64,000 nt of DNA from an uncultured Nitrospirales bacterium (GCA_958295805.1 OY282373.1:839001-903000), one strand, 5' to 3'. Positions 1-8,906 are shown, counted from the first letter of the stretch. Made by a program: numbers and translations. Notes: a model not told the origin generated them from the letters alone.

Positions 1-1
1 A

Positions 2-1657
2 ATGGGTAAGAGGAGCAGACAAGGGAAGAGGAAGGCAGCCACCAGGAAGGATTCCAACCGGATGGCCGCCGCGCGGGTGAGCGCAGCATTGAACGGGAGT
101 GGGTTCTGGGTGCTCGTCTTCGTCCTGCTCGTTGGCGTGACGCAGATTGGAAGTCTCGAGCGTGAAGTGATCGACTGGGACGAAAGCGTCTTCATTCTGA
201 TGGCCGCGAACATACTTGACGGCCACCTGCCCTACGTCGAGATGTTCGAACTCAAGCCGCCGATGCTCTTCTTCATGCTCGCCGGCGTGATGGCGGTCTT
301 CGGTGAGTCTCTGCTCGTCGTGCGGCTGTTCGGCGACGTCTGCATCCTGGCGTCCTGCGCCGCGGTCTTCGCGATCGCGCGCCGCTGGACCGACCCGATC
401 TCGGCGGGTCTCGGCACCCTGACGTTCATCACCATCTCGACCGTATACATTTTCGGCCAGCACACGAGCAGCGAACTCCCGGCCACGGCTCTGCTCATGG
501 CGGCGCTGTGGCTGCTCCTGGCGCGGCGGGACCGGCTTTGGGCCGTCGCCTGTGCCGGCCTGTTGATATCGCTGGCGACACTGACGCGCAGCAATCTCGG
601 CGTCGCGGCAGTGGCCTTCGCCGTCTGGCTCCTCGTCGCACATTTTCGGCCGTCGTTCGGTGCTCACCGCTGGGCGTTCGCGGCCTTTGTGGGTGCGGGG
701 GTAATTCCGCCCGGCCTTCTCGTTCTGCTCTACTGGGCGGCGGATGCGCTTTTCGAGTTACGGGTCTCGATCATCGACGTCCCGCTTGCTTACGCGGGCA
801 ATCAGTTAAGCGTGCTCGAAGTCCTTGATAAACATACCAACGAGTGGTGGTTCATAGTGACTCAGAGTGACCCGTATCTCGTCGGGACCTATATGTTGCT
901 GACGGCGGGTGTGATGACGTGGGTCTCCATTCGCGCTCTTCGGGAACGAACGTGCGGTGGTGCCTCCCGGTCCGGCGCCTCGGATGGGTTGCTATGGGTC
1001 ACGTTCGCCGTGGTTTTACTTTCCATTATGATTGGCGGCGCCGCTTATCCTCATTACTGGCTGCAACTCTTTCCGATCTACGGGGTTTTCTGTGCTCGCG
1101 CGATCTACTGGGCGCATTCGAGGATCGCTCTTCGCCGACTCGGCTATGCGCTCGTTCTGGTTTGCGTTGCCAGTGCTCTGTGGAACACCGTGCCATCCGC
1201 TGCTCGACTGATCGTCGATCCGGATCACTTGTCCAAATCGCATTATATCCGGCACGCCGCTCGCCTGATAGCGGCGGATAGGCAACCGGACGATACAGTC
1301 TGGGCGTTCTATGACCTTCCTATCCTTTGGTATCTAAACGAGAAACCGATCTCGAAAATTCCCTTACCCACGAGTCTCCTGCGAAAAAATTCCATGATGA
1401 TGCCTCTCGTTCGCTCCGGCTATATTGCGCCGGATGAGCTACAGAGAATCATGGATACTCGGCCTACTTATCTGGTGACGGGAACAAGAAACTCTTCCTT
1501 CTATTATAGTATGGCGGTCGCGATCAGAAATGATCCAACCGTCCGCAAGGACGTCGATGCCATCTTCAAGTTTATCAATGATCACTATTCCGTTTTTCAT
1601 GAGAATGGGCCCATTCGTGTCTACAAACTCCAGAGTAAAGGCGACACAACCCGCTGA
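2..1657 (+). CDS. GT39/ArnT-like membrane glycosyltransferase, copy 1
   Basis: This 551-aa polytopic membrane protein resembles the GT39 / PMT_2 family of GT-C glycosyltransferases. These use a polyprenyl-phosphate sugar donor and act on the outer face of the inner membrane. A basic leader (about residues 1-30) precedes TM1. The first outside loop carries the acidic W-D-E motif (residues 59-61) and a K-P-P motif (85-87), as in ArnT-like enzymes; a chain of hydrophobic segments and a soluble C-terminal part (from about residue 400) follow. In the third copy the loop before KPP reads DNKPPL, nearer to the family norm; here it is ELKPPM. Donor and acceptor are unknown. The start ATG begins at base 2, so no upstream signals are visible. 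Confidence 0.85.
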   Translation: MGKRSRQGKRKAATRKDSNRMAAARVSAALNGSGFWVLVFVLLVGVTQIGSLEREVIDWDESVFILMAANILDGHLPYVEMFELKPPMLFFMLAGVMAVFGESLLVVRLFGDVCILASCAAVFAIARRWTDPISAGLGTLTFITISTVYIFGQHTSSELPATALLMAALWLLLARRDRLWAVACAGLLISLATLTRSNLGVAAVAFAVWLLVAHFRPSFGAHRWAFAAFVGAGVIPPGLLVLLYWAADALFELRVSIIDVPLAYAGNQLSVLEVLDKHTNEWWFIVTQSDPYLVGTYMLLTAGVMTWVSIRALRERTCGGASRSGASDGLLWVTFAVVLLSIMIGGAAYPHYWLQLFPIYGVFCARAIYWAHSRIALRRLGYALVLVCVASALWNTVPSAARLIVDPDHLSKSHYIRHAARLIAADRQPDDTVWAFYDLPILWYLNEKPISKIPLPTSLLRKNSMMMPLVRSGYIAPDELQRIMDTRPTYLVTGTRNSSFYYSMAVAIRNDPTVRKDVDAIFKFINDHYSVFHENGPIRVYKLQSKGDTTR

Positions 1658-1706
1658 TCCGGATAGCTGGGTAATGGACCGGCCGTCAATTTGAGTGCCG
1701 GAGCGT

Positions 1707-1852
1707 ATGGGACGGGCAATCGTTCAATCGAGAGGGTATCGAAACGCGGGCAGAGAAAGAAGGGCGAGATGCACGCATTCCGTAAGAAGACCCGAAAGAC
1801 ACCGAGAACCGCAATCCAAACCGCTTTGGCTAGAATGAAGGAGTTGAGATGA
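1707..1852 (+). pseudogene. GT22 leader fused to 3' remnant of higB-like toxin
   Basis: Bases up to about 1768 match the 5' leader of the intact GT22 gene (12475-12562), including an ATG at 1707. The sequence then switches to a short reading frame (1769-1852) encoding MHAFRKKTRKTP followed by a basic helix that ends in ARMKELR. That is the typical C-terminus of RelE/Gp49-type HigB toxins. Its stop overlaps the antitoxin start as ATGA. The two parts are out of frame, and the toxin lacks its N-terminal two thirds, so no active toxin is expected. The switch marks a recombination breakpoint. Confidence 0.7.
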
Positions 1853-2064
1853 TGACCATACCATATGCCACGATCCGAGAGCGCTGGAAGGAAGATGACG
1901 ATTTCCGCAGGGAACACGCGGCGCTCGAACCCGAATTCAAACTCGTTCGGAAGTTTATTGAGACCCGTGCGAAGGCGGGCATGAGTCAGAGCGAAGTGGC
2001 CGCCCGGATGGGAATGCGCCAACCGGCCGTGGCCCGTCCGGAGAGCGGACGTCATCCGCAATAA
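1849..2064 (+). CDS. Truncated XRE/HigA-type antitoxin, copy 1
   Basis: The product is 71 aa with a Cro/C1-type helix-turn-helix in its C-terminal half (AGMSQSEVAARMGMRQPAVAR). It overlaps the toxin remnant by ATGA, the usual layout of a higBA pair. Family members normally continue some 20-30 residues past the recognition helix; here the frame ends in PESGRHPQ and a stop, so the gene looks 3'-truncated or frameshifted. The same truncated form occurs in all three modules (7242 and 14421). It may still bind DNA; a dyad that could be its operator lies at 2246-2274. Confidence 0.6.
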   Translation: MMTIPYATIRERWKEDDDFRREHAALEPEFKLVRKFIETRAKAGMSQSEVAARMGMRQPAVARPESGRHPQ

Positions 2065-2243
2065 CCTTCCGTGTCATCGCCTCGCTGCTGCTTGAGATGT
2101 TGACGCCCTTCCGCGTGGGCCGTGTTGCCGTTTCCCCCCGCATCAGGACGGCCGTAATTCTCTAACCCGTATCAACCTTGCCGGCCTACACTCTCCGTGT
2201 CAATATCTGCTCCAACGACACCCCGAGTGCTCCATCAATCAGC

Positions 2244-2274
2244 TTGATATTTTGCATTCAAACTGCATAATATC
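2244..2274 (+). promoter_or_regulatory. Promoter with overlapping operator dyad before DUF4143 gene
   Basis: Arms GATATTTTGCA (2246-2256) and TGCATAATATC (2264-2274) form an inverted repeat with one mismatch. It overlaps a plausible sigma70 promoter: TTGATA (2244-2249), 16-bp spacer, CATAAT (2266-2271). The start codon is only 16 nt downstream of the dyad and has no clear Shine-Dalgarno. Autoregulation by the adjacent HTH protein is an inference. The same element is present at 7637-7667 and 14816-14846. Confidence 0.55.
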
Positions 2275-2289
2275 GATGATCGTGCAATC

Positions 2290-3513
2290 ATGAACGTGCC
2301 GTACATCAGACGGTCGCTGGAACCGGTGCTGAAGAAGGCCGTGGCGGAGTTTCCCGCGGTCGTCCTGACCGGGCCGCGCCAATCCGGAAAAACGACGCTG
2401 TTGAAACGTCTCTTCGGCAGGCGTTATCGGTACGTTTCCTTGGAAGCCCCGGACGTTCGCGCCTCCGCCGTGGAAGACCCGCGAACTTTCCTGGACGTCC
2501 ACTCGCCTCCCGTGATCGTTGATGAGGTGCAACATGTCCCGACGCTGCTTTCCTACGTCAAAGAGAAGATCGACGCGGACCGGGGCAAGCACGGTCAATT
2601 TTTGTTGACCGGCTCACAGAACCTGCTGCTCGCGGAGCAGGTGACCGAGTCATTGGCCGGTCGCGGGGCCATGCTTCGCCTGTTGCCGCTTTCCAGGAGG
2701 GAGGCAGAGGAACGGCCGCAGCTTTCTTTGCCCTGGGAGGCCAAACGTCGTTCATCCCGGAAAACAGCGTGTGGTTTTGTCGAAGGGTGGCAAGGATTCC
2801 TGAGGGGTGGATACCCAGAACTTGTCGCACGCCCAGACCGGGATGCACACCGGTGGCACGCCAGCTATATTCAGACGTATCTCGAACGGGACGTGCGCAC
2901 GCTCAGACAGGTCGGGGACCTGACGCAATATCAGAATTTTCTTCGGGTCCTGGCCGCCCGGAGTGCGCAACTCCTGAACCTGACCGACGTTGCCCGAGAC
3001 CTCGGCGTCGCGGTGAACACGATCAAGGCTTGGCTTTCCGTACTCGAAGCAACGTACCAGGTGATCGTCCTTCGGCCGTACTTTGCCAACGTCGGGAAAC
3101 GACTCGTGAAAACGGCAAAAGTGTATTTCACGGACGTGGGCACGCTCTGCTACCTCGCCGGACTCAGGGACCCCGAACACGCGGCTGCAGGCCCCATGGG
3201 AGTCGCCATCATGGAAACGGCGGTTCTCTCGGAAATCGTGAAGACGCTGACGCATCGCGGTGTTGACCCGCGCGTCTACTTCTGGAGAACCAGTGCAGGA
3301 ACGGAAGTGGATTTCGTGATCGAAGCAGGCGGGAAACTGGTGCCCATTGAGGTCAAGTTGTCCGCGACGCCGCGCCCGGTCATGGCGTCCTCAATCAGGA
3401 GAGTGCAGGAAGACTTCAGAGAGACGGCGTTGCCCGGGTACGTGGTGCATCCGGGTGACGTCTGCCTTCCGCTCTCCCCGGGCGTGACGGCGTTGCCGTT
3501 CGCCGATCTGTAA
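2290..3513 (+). CDS. AAA ATPase with C-terminal DUF4143, copy 1
   Basis: This 407-aa protein belongs to the AAA_14/DUF4143 family. The N-terminal P-loop domain has Walker A GPRQSGKTTL (residues 28-37) and Walker B VIVDEVQH (about 75-82), and a GSQ sensor-like motif follows. The middle contains the family's YLERDVR segment and a winged-helix-like part (residues about 220-260). The C-terminus has a PD-(D/E)XK-like arrangement, EVDFVIEAGG then PIEVK (about 338-356). These ATPases are common in bacterial accessory DNA, often beside toxin-antitoxin genes, and their role is poorly known. Here the gene follows a broken higBA pair and is intact in all three modules, which suggests it is the maintained part of the unit. 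Confidence 0.88.
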   Translation: MNVPYIRRSLEPVLKKAVAEFPAVVLTGPRQSGKTTLLKRLFGRRYRYVSLEAPDVRASAVEDPRTFLDVHSPPVIVDEVQHVPTLLSYVKEKIDADRGKHGQFLLTGSQNLLLAEQVTESLAGRGAMLRLLPLSRREAEERPQLSLPWEAKRRSSRKTACGFVEGWQGFLRGGYPELVARPDRDAHRWHASYIQTYLERDVRTLRQVGDLTQYQNFLRVLAARSAQLLNLTDVARDLGVAVNTIKAWLSVLEATYQVIVLRPYFANVGKRLVKTAKVYFTDVGTLCYLAGLRDPEHAAAGPMGVAIMETAVLSEIVKTLTHRGVDPRVYFWRTSAGTEVDFVIEAGGKLVPIEVKLSATPRPVMASSIRRVQEDFRETALPGYVVHPGDVCLPLSPGVTALPFADL

Positions 3514-3650
3514 ACCGCGTGCCCCGACGGTGTCGGCTTGCAGCGAAGCGGGCAATCGCCGTATACACGATTCACCGTATGGGAAAGGTGAGGAGAGAGA
3601 AGAAGACGCCTCGCGTGGGACCGGCAACGGAGCCGGGTTCCTCCGCACGC
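3514..3650 (+). pseudogene. 5' leader fragment of a TMTC-like gene
   Basis: These bases match 16086-16222, the start region of the intact TMTC-like gene. They include what looks like the 3' tail of a TPR gene (cagcgaagcgggcaat, the same end as other array genes) and the ATG at 3579 that opens MGKVRREKKTPRVG. After about 3650 the sequence changes abruptly to GT22-type coding sequence in another frame, so the leader reads into a stop at 3746. It is a recombination scar, not a gene. Confidence 0.75.
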
Positions 3651-4864
3651 ACGCGCGGGTGGCGCTGCTGGCCGGGGCCTTCTGGTACGAGCTGGCGGGC
3701 TTCGCCCACAAGCCGCTGCCTGGCTTCATATCCACCGCCCTGTTAGTGGCCCTGCTCGCATGTGTACGGCCGTCCGCCGGCAAGCCGGGAACGGTCTGGT
3801 TGGCGGCGTTTCTCGCCGTGCTGGCAACGGCGATTCGGATACAGTACGCGCCCATCGCGCTCGGCCTGCTCGGCCTGTTCTTCCTGCGCCCGGGAACAGG
3901 CGCATCCCTGAGATGGGCGCATCTCCTACTCGCTGCGGCCGTGTTCTTCCTCGCGGTGGGCGTATTCGACGCGCTGACTTGGAACGCTGGATTGTTTCAG
4001 TCGTACGTCAATTACCTCAGTCTCAATTTCTCATTGCCGGAGTTCGGTGGAAGTCCCGCGTACCAATATCTATGGTGGCTGGCCCTCGCCAGCGGGGGGC
4101 TGACCGTCTTTTGCATGTTCGCGGCGTTGTCCGACCTGCGCCGTTATGGGTTCCTGGCGGCACTCGGCACCTTGATTCTGCTGACCCATACGTTCATGGC
4201 GCATCACAAGGAGTACCGCTACATCTTCGTCGTCATTCCGCTTGTGTTGCTTATCGGCGCCGACGTCGTGGTGCGGCTCGCCGCCCGCATGCGCAAGCCT
4301 GCGCGAATCTACGGCGCGGCCGGCGCCGTGTTCGCGGCGGTTTCCCTGACCGGGATACTGAACGCCCTGCCGTATTAGGACGAGGTGTATGAGTCCCCGA
4401 ATACACCGAAGGAGATGCTCGTCAGGTTCGTCCGCGGCCAGGACCCTGCGTTTGCCGCGTACCGCTATCTTGCCGGCGCGCCCGACGTCTTCGGCGTCTG
4501 GGAGATCGGACGTCCCTACCACGCGCTCCCCGGCTATTACTACCTGCACCGCAAAGTGCCGTATTACGATTGGACGACCGGGCGCGACAACAACCTCTAC
4601 GACCTGGAAACGCTTCTGACCTCGGTCAGTCATATCGTGACTAGGGACCGGAGCCTGGTCATTCCCGGCTACGTGGAGGAGAAAGATTACGGCGATTTTC
4701 GCATCCTGCGCCGCGAAGAGAACGAACCCCCCGTGCGCCAATGGAGTTATTTCACCCCGACGGTCGCCGACGATGGCTTCAGCAAAGCCTTCCGCTGGTT
4801 GTATCCCAACGCCCGGCCGTCACCGGCCAATGCCGGCATCCGCTTCGTAGATCCGGAGCAATGA
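3651..4864 (+). pseudogene. Broken GT22/ALG9-like mannosyltransferase, copy 1
   Basis: The sequence corresponds to roughly the last 70% of the intact 12501-14189 GT22 protein (from RVALLAGAFWYELAGF onward) but is clearly diverged from it, so it derives from a separate paralogue. The N-terminal part with the HPDE catalytic loop is missing. A single nonsense change (CAG in the intact gene, TAG here at 4376-4378) splits the remainder into 282- and 159-residue frames that are otherwise collinear. The lesion is identical in copy 2, so it predates the 5.4-kb duplication. A functional glycosyltransferase is not expected. Confidence 0.85.
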
Positions 4865-4999
4865 GCCGGTTCGGAGGTTCACGTCGCCTTGCCGGGTTCT
4901 CTATCGGCTGACGGCAATGGAAACGGACCACCGCACACGTGAAAGGTGGCAGGGTGTGACGTTGAGGGTAAGAGCAAGCTGGGGCGAAACCCGGAGAGT

Positions 5000-5230
5000 T
5001 CAAGCGGCCCGGCGATTCGTGATAGCTTCGCGGAGGCCTTCAAGCAGACCTTCAAGATGGGCCATCCGTTCCCGGAGCATCACCACTTCGGCGCGTAACG
5101 CTTCAAATTCGCGCTTGAACTCGCGCTGTCCGTTCAGGATGAGACCGGCCAAGCCGACGCCGACCAGTAGAATCGTGAAGATGATGCTGATGACGGCAAG
5201 TGTAATCGTCACGACGACGGAGTGTAGCAT
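5000..5230 (-). CDS. Small TM plus coiled-coil protein, copy 1
   Basis: This is a 76-aa product with one N-terminal transmembrane helix (VVVTITLAVISIIFTILLVG) followed by a charged amphipathic helix with heptad-like Leu/Met spacing ending in LEGLLEGLREAI. The ATG at 5230 is chosen because the upstream TTG extension is not conserved (GTG in copy 2). No strong Shine-Dalgarno is visible. The arrangement recalls small membrane-anchored coiled-coil proteins found near toxin or ATPase genes in other bacteria; the function is unknown. It runs antisense to the surrounding array. Confidence 0.6.
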   Translation of the reverse strand: MLHSVVVTITLAVISIIFTILLVGVGLAGLILNGQREFKREFEALRAEVVMLRERMAHLEGLLEGLREAITNRRAA

Positions 5231-5254
5231 TGAAAGAGACCGATGGCAACGCAA

Positions 5255-5394
5255 AACATCCGGGTCTTGTCGTCACGTCGTCTATCCTTTAGATTGTCGT
5301 ATACTTATCTTTTCTCCGTGAGACCCCGTGCAGGACGGTGCGTTCATCCTGCGCCGTTTGGACGAGCCGCCATCGTTGAATCGAAGAACACACA
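5255..5394 (+). promoter_or_regulatory. Conserved upstream region of GT39 copy 2
   Basis: A block containing gattgtcgTATACTtatc (candidate -10 at 5300-5305) and the tract ccatcgttgaatcgaagag just before the ATG is shared with the region before GT39 copy 3 (10660-10798), although the flanking bases differ. Conservation across diverged copies suggests it carries the GT39 promoter. No convincing -35 hexamer or Shine-Dalgarno was found. Confidence 0.35.
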
Positions 5395-7050
5395 ATGGGT
5401 AAGAGGAGCAGACAAGGGAAGAGGAAGGCAGCCACCAGGAAGGATTCCAACCGGATGGCCGCCGCGCGGGTGAGCGCAGCATTGAACGGGAGTGGGTTCT
5501 GGGTGCTCGTCTTCGTCCTGCTCGTTGGCGTGACGCAGATTGGAAGTCTCGAGCGTGAAGTGATCGACTGGGACGAAAGCGTCTTCATTCTGATGGCCGC
5601 GAACATACTTGACGGCCACCTGCCCTACGTCGAGATGTTCGAACTCAAGCCGCCGATGCTCTTCTTCATGCTCGCCGGCGTGATGGCGGTCTTCGGTGAG
5701 TCTCTGCTCGTCGTGCGGCTGTTCGGCGACGTCTGCATCCTGGCGTCCTGCGCCGCGGTCTTCGCGATCGCGCGCCGCTGGACCGACCCGATCTCGGCGG
5801 GTCTCGGCACCCTGACGTTCATCACCATCTCGACCGTATACATTTTCGGCCAGCACACGAGCAGCGAACTCCCGGCCACGGCTCTGCTCATGGCGGCGCT
5901 GTGGCTGCTCCTGGCGCGGCGGGACCGGCTTTGGGCCGTCGCCTGTGCCGGCCTGTTGATATCGCTGGCGACACTGACGCGCAGCAATCTCGGCGTCGCG
6001 GCAGTGGCCTTCGCCGTCTGGCTCCTCGTCGCACATTTTCGGCCGTCGTTCGGTGCTCACCGCTGGGCGTTCGCGGCCTTTGTGGGTGCGGGGGTAATTC
6101 CGCCCGGCCTTCTCGTTCTGCTCTACTGGGCGGCGGATGCGCTTTTCGAGTTACGGGTCTCGATCATCGACGTCCCGCTTGCTTACGCGGGCAATCAGTT
6201 AAGCGTGCTCGAAGTCCTTGATAAACATACCAACGAGTGGTGGTTCATAGTGACTCAGAGTGACCCGTATCTCGTCGGGACCTATATGTTGCTGACGGCG
6301 GGTGTGATGACGTGGGTCTCCATTCGCGCTCTTCGGGAACGAACGTGCGGTGGTGCCTCCCGGTCCGGCGCCTCGGATGGGTTGCTATGGGTCACGTTCG
6401 CCGTGGTTTTACTTTCCATTATGATTGGCGGCGCCGCTTATCCTCATTACTGGCTGCAACTCTTTCCGATCTACGGGGTTTTCTGTGCTCGCGCGATCTA
6501 CTGGGCGCATTCGAGGATCGCTCTTCGCCGACTCGGCTATGCGCTCGTTCTGGTTTGCGTTGCCAGTGCTCTGTGGAACACCGTGCCATCCGCTGCTCGA
6601 CTGATCGTCGATCCGGATCACTTGTCCAAATCGCATTATATCCGGCACGCCGCTCGCCTGATAGCGGCGGATAGGCAACCGGACGATACAGTCTGGGCGT
6701 TCTATGACCTTCCTATCCTTTGGTATCTAAACGAGAAACCGATCTCGAAAATTCCCTTACCCACGAGTCTCCTGCGAAAAAATTCCATGATGATGCCTCT
6801 CGTTCGCTCCGGCTATATTGCGCCGGATGAGCTACAGAGAATCATGGATACTCGGCCTACTTATCTGGTGACGGGAACAAGAAACTCTTCCTTCTATTAT
6901 AGTATGGCGGTCGCGATCAGAAATGATCCAACCGTCCGCAAGGACGTCGATGCCATCTTCAAGTTTATCAATGATCACTATTCCGTTTTTCATGAGAATG
7001 GGCCCATTCGTGTCTACAAACTCCAGAGTAAAGGCGACACAACCCGCTGA
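5395..7050 (+). CDS. GT39/ArnT-like membrane glycosyltransferase, copy 2
   Basis: The 551-aa protein is identical to the product of 2-1657: basic leader, W-D-E acidic loop (residues 59-61), KPP motif (85-87) and multiple TM segments. Here the upstream region is visible and carries the conserved block described at 5255-5394. Being identical to copy 1, it adds gene dosage rather than a new specificity, if the duplication is real. Confidence 0.85.
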   Translation: MGKRSRQGKRKAATRKDSNRMAAARVSAALNGSGFWVLVFVLLVGVTQIGSLEREVIDWDESVFILMAANILDGHLPYVEMFELKPPMLFFMLAGVMAVFGESLLVVRLFGDVCILASCAAVFAIARRWTDPISAGLGTLTFITISTVYIFGQHTSSELPATALLMAALWLLLARRDRLWAVACAGLLISLATLTRSNLGVAAVAFAVWLLVAHFRPSFGAHRWAFAAFVGAGVIPPGLLVLLYWAADALFELRVSIIDVPLAYAGNQLSVLEVLDKHTNEWWFIVTQSDPYLVGTYMLLTAGVMTWVSIRALRERTCGGASRSGASDGLLWVTFAVVLLSIMIGGAAYPHYWLQLFPIYGVFCARAIYWAHSRIALRRLGYALVLVCVASALWNTVPSAARLIVDPDHLSKSHYIRHAARLIAADRQPDDTVWAFYDLPILWYLNEKPISKIPLPTSLLRKNSMMMPLVRSGYIAPDELQRIMDTRPTYLVTGTRNSSFYYSMAVAIRNDPTVRKDVDAIFKFINDHYSVFHENGPIRVYKLQSKGDTTR

Positions 7051-7099
7051 TCCGGATAGCTGGGTAATGGACCGGCCGTCAATTTGAGTGCCGGAGCGT

Positions 7100-7245
7100 A
7101 TGGGACGGGCAATCGTTCAATCGAGAGGGTATCGAAACGCGGGCAGAGAAAGAAGGGCGAGATGCACGCATTCCGTAAGAAGACCCGAAAGACACCGAGA
7201 ACCGCAATCCAAACCGCTTTGGCTAGAATGAAGGAGTTGAGATGA
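7100..7245 (+). pseudogene. GT22 leader fused to higB 3' remnant, copy 2
   Basis: Same junction as 1707-1852, at +5393: the GT22 5' leader up to about 7161, then the C-terminal codons of a HigB-like toxin (from 7162) with an ATGA overlap into the antitoxin. Confidence 0.7.
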
Positions 7246-7457
7246 TGACCATACCATATGCCACGATCCGAGAGCGCTGGAAGGAAGATGACGATTTCCG
7301 CAGGGAACACGCGGCGCTCGAACCCGAATTCAAACTCGTTCGGAAGTTTATTGAGACCCGTGCGAAGGCGGGCATGAGTCAGAGCGAAGTGGCCGCCCGG
7401 ATGGGAATGCGCCAACCGGCCGTGGCCCGTCCGGAGAGCGGACGTCATCCGCAATAA
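7242..7457 (+). CDS. Truncated XRE/HigA-type antitoxin, copy 2
   Basis: The 71-aa HTH protein is identical to that of 1849-2064, with the same premature end after PESGRHPQ. The toxin partner is missing. Confidence 0.6.
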   Translation: MMTIPYATIRERWKEDDDFRREHAALEPEFKLVRKFIETRAKAGMSQSEVAARMGMRQPAVARPESGRHPQ

Positions 7458-7636
7458 CCTTCCGTGTCATCGCCTCGCTGCTGCTTGAGATGTTGACGCC
7501 CTTCCGCGTGGGCCGTGTTGCCGTTTCCCCCCGCATCAGGACGGCCGTAATTCTCTAACCCGTATCAACCTTGCCGGCCTACACTCTCCGTGTCAATATC
7601 TGCTCCAACGACACCCCGAGTGCTCCATCAATCAGC

Positions 7637-7667
7637 TTGATATTTTGCATTCAAACTGCATAATATC
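7637..7667 (+). promoter_or_regulatory. Promoter/operator dyad before DUF4143, copy 2
   Basis: Identical to 2244-2274: TTGATA-N16-CATAAT overlapped by arms GATATTTTGCA / TGCATAATATC. Confidence 0.55.
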
Positions 7668-7682
7668 GATGATCGTGCAATC

Positions 7683-8906
7683 ATGAACGTGCCGTACATC
7701 AGACGGTCGCTGGAACCGGTGCTGAAGAAGGCCGTGGCGGAGTTTCCCGCGGTCGTCCTGACCGGGCCGCGCCAATCCGGAAAAACGACGCTGTTGAAAC
7801 GTCTCTTCGGCAGGCGTTATCGGTACGTTTCCTTGGAAGCCCCGGACGTTCGCGCCTCCGCCGTGGAAGACCCGCGAACTTTCCTGGACGTCCACTCGCC
7901 TCCCGTGATCGTTGATGAGGTGCAACATGTCCCGACGCTGCTTTCCTACGTCAAAGAGAAGATCGACGCGGACCGGGGCAAGCACGGTCAATTTTTGTTG
8001 ACCGGCTCACAGAACCTGCTGCTCGCGGAGCAGGTGACCGAGTCATTGGCCGGTCGCGGGGCCATGCTTCGCCTGTTGCCGCTTTCCAGGAGGGAGGCAG
8101 AGGAACGGCCGCAGCTTTCTTTGCCCTGGGAGGCCAAACGTCGTTCATCCCGGAAAACAGCGTGTGGTTTTGTCGAAGGGTGGCAAGGATTCCTGAGGGG
8201 TGGATACCCAGAACTTGTCGCACGCCCAGACCGGGATGCACACCGGTGGCACGCCAGCTATATTCAGACGTATCTCGAACGGGACGTGCGCACGCTCAGA
8301 CAGGTCGGGGACCTGACGCAATATCAGAATTTTCTTCGGGTCCTGGCCGCCCGGAGTGCGCAACTCCTGAACCTGACCGACGTTGCCCGAGACCTCGGCG
8401 TCGCGGTGAACACGATCAAGGCTTGGCTTTCCGTACTCGAAGCAACGTACCAGGTGATCGTCCTTCGGCCGTACTTTGCCAACGTCGGGAAACGACTCGT
8501 GAAAACGGCAAAAGTGTATTTCACGGACGTGGGCACGCTCTGCTACCTCGCCGGACTCAGGGACCCCGAACACGCGGCTGCAGGCCCCATGGGAGTCGCC
8601 ATCATGGAAACGGCGGTTCTCTCGGAAATCGTGAAGACGCTGACGCATCGCGGTGTTGACCCGCGCGTCTACTTCTGGAGAACCAGTGCAGGAACGGAAG
8701 TGGATTTCGTGATCGAAGCAGGCGGGAAACTGGTGCCCATTGAGGTCAAGTTGTCCGCGACGCCGCGCCCGGTCATGGCGTCCTCAATCAGGAGAGTGCA
8801 GGAAGACTTCAGAGAGACGGCGTTGCCCGGGTACGTGGTGCATCCGGGTGACGTCTGCCTTCCGCTCTCCCCGGGCGTGACGGCGTTGCCGTTCGCCGAT
8901 CTGTAA
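7683..8906 (+). CDS. AAA ATPase with C-terminal DUF4143, copy 2
   Basis: The 407-aa product is identical to that of 2290-3513, with Walker A GPRQSGKTTL, Walker B VIVDEVQH and the C-terminal EVDFVI...PIEVK nuclease-like motif. It is intact, with the same promoter dyad upstream. Confidence 0.88.
   Translation: MNVPYIRRSLEPVLKKAVAEFPAVVLTGPRQSGKTTLLKRLFGRRYRYVSLEAPDVRASAVEDPRTFLDVHSPPVIVDEVQHVPTLLSYVKEKIDADRGKHGQFLLTGSQNLLLAEQVTESLAGRGAMLRLLPLSRREAEERPQLSLPWEAKRRSSRKTACGFVEGWQGFLRGGYPELVARPDRDAHRWHASYIQTYLERDVRTLRQVGDLTQYQNFLRVLAARSAQLLNLTDVARDLGVAVNTIKAWLSVLEATYQVIVLRPYFANVGKRLVKTAKVYFTDVGTLCYLAGLRDPEHAAAGPMGVAIMETAVLSEIVKTLTHRGVDPRVYFWRTSAGTEVDFVIEAGGKLVPIEVKLSATPRPVMASSIRRVQEDFRETALPGYVVHPGDVCLPLSPGVTALPFADL

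Larger units (their letters stand above)
1..5240. repeat. Tandem module copy 1 (5393-bp period)
   Basis: This segment recurs at 5394-10633 with no difference that I could see; the encoded 551-aa, 71-aa, 407-aa and truncated 282/159-aa products are the same in both. Identity ends just upstream of the small minus-strand gene, after the shared bases tgaaagagac. The unit contains a GT39 gene, a GT22-leader/higB/higA remnant, a DUF4143 ATPase, a broken GT22 gene and a small coiled-coil gene. The window starts one base before the first start codon, so further copies to the left cannot be excluded. Near-perfect identity means either a very recent duplication or an assembly artefact. Confidence 0.95.

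Noticed and set aside
1849-3513. Functional higBA toxin-antitoxin system
   Set aside because: The toxin is reduced to an end fragment in every module and the antitoxin is truncated.
4917-5321. 134-aa plus-strand open frame
   Set aside because: It runs antisense through the small coiled-coil gene, has Arg/Ser-rich shadow composition, and its end differs in the second copy.
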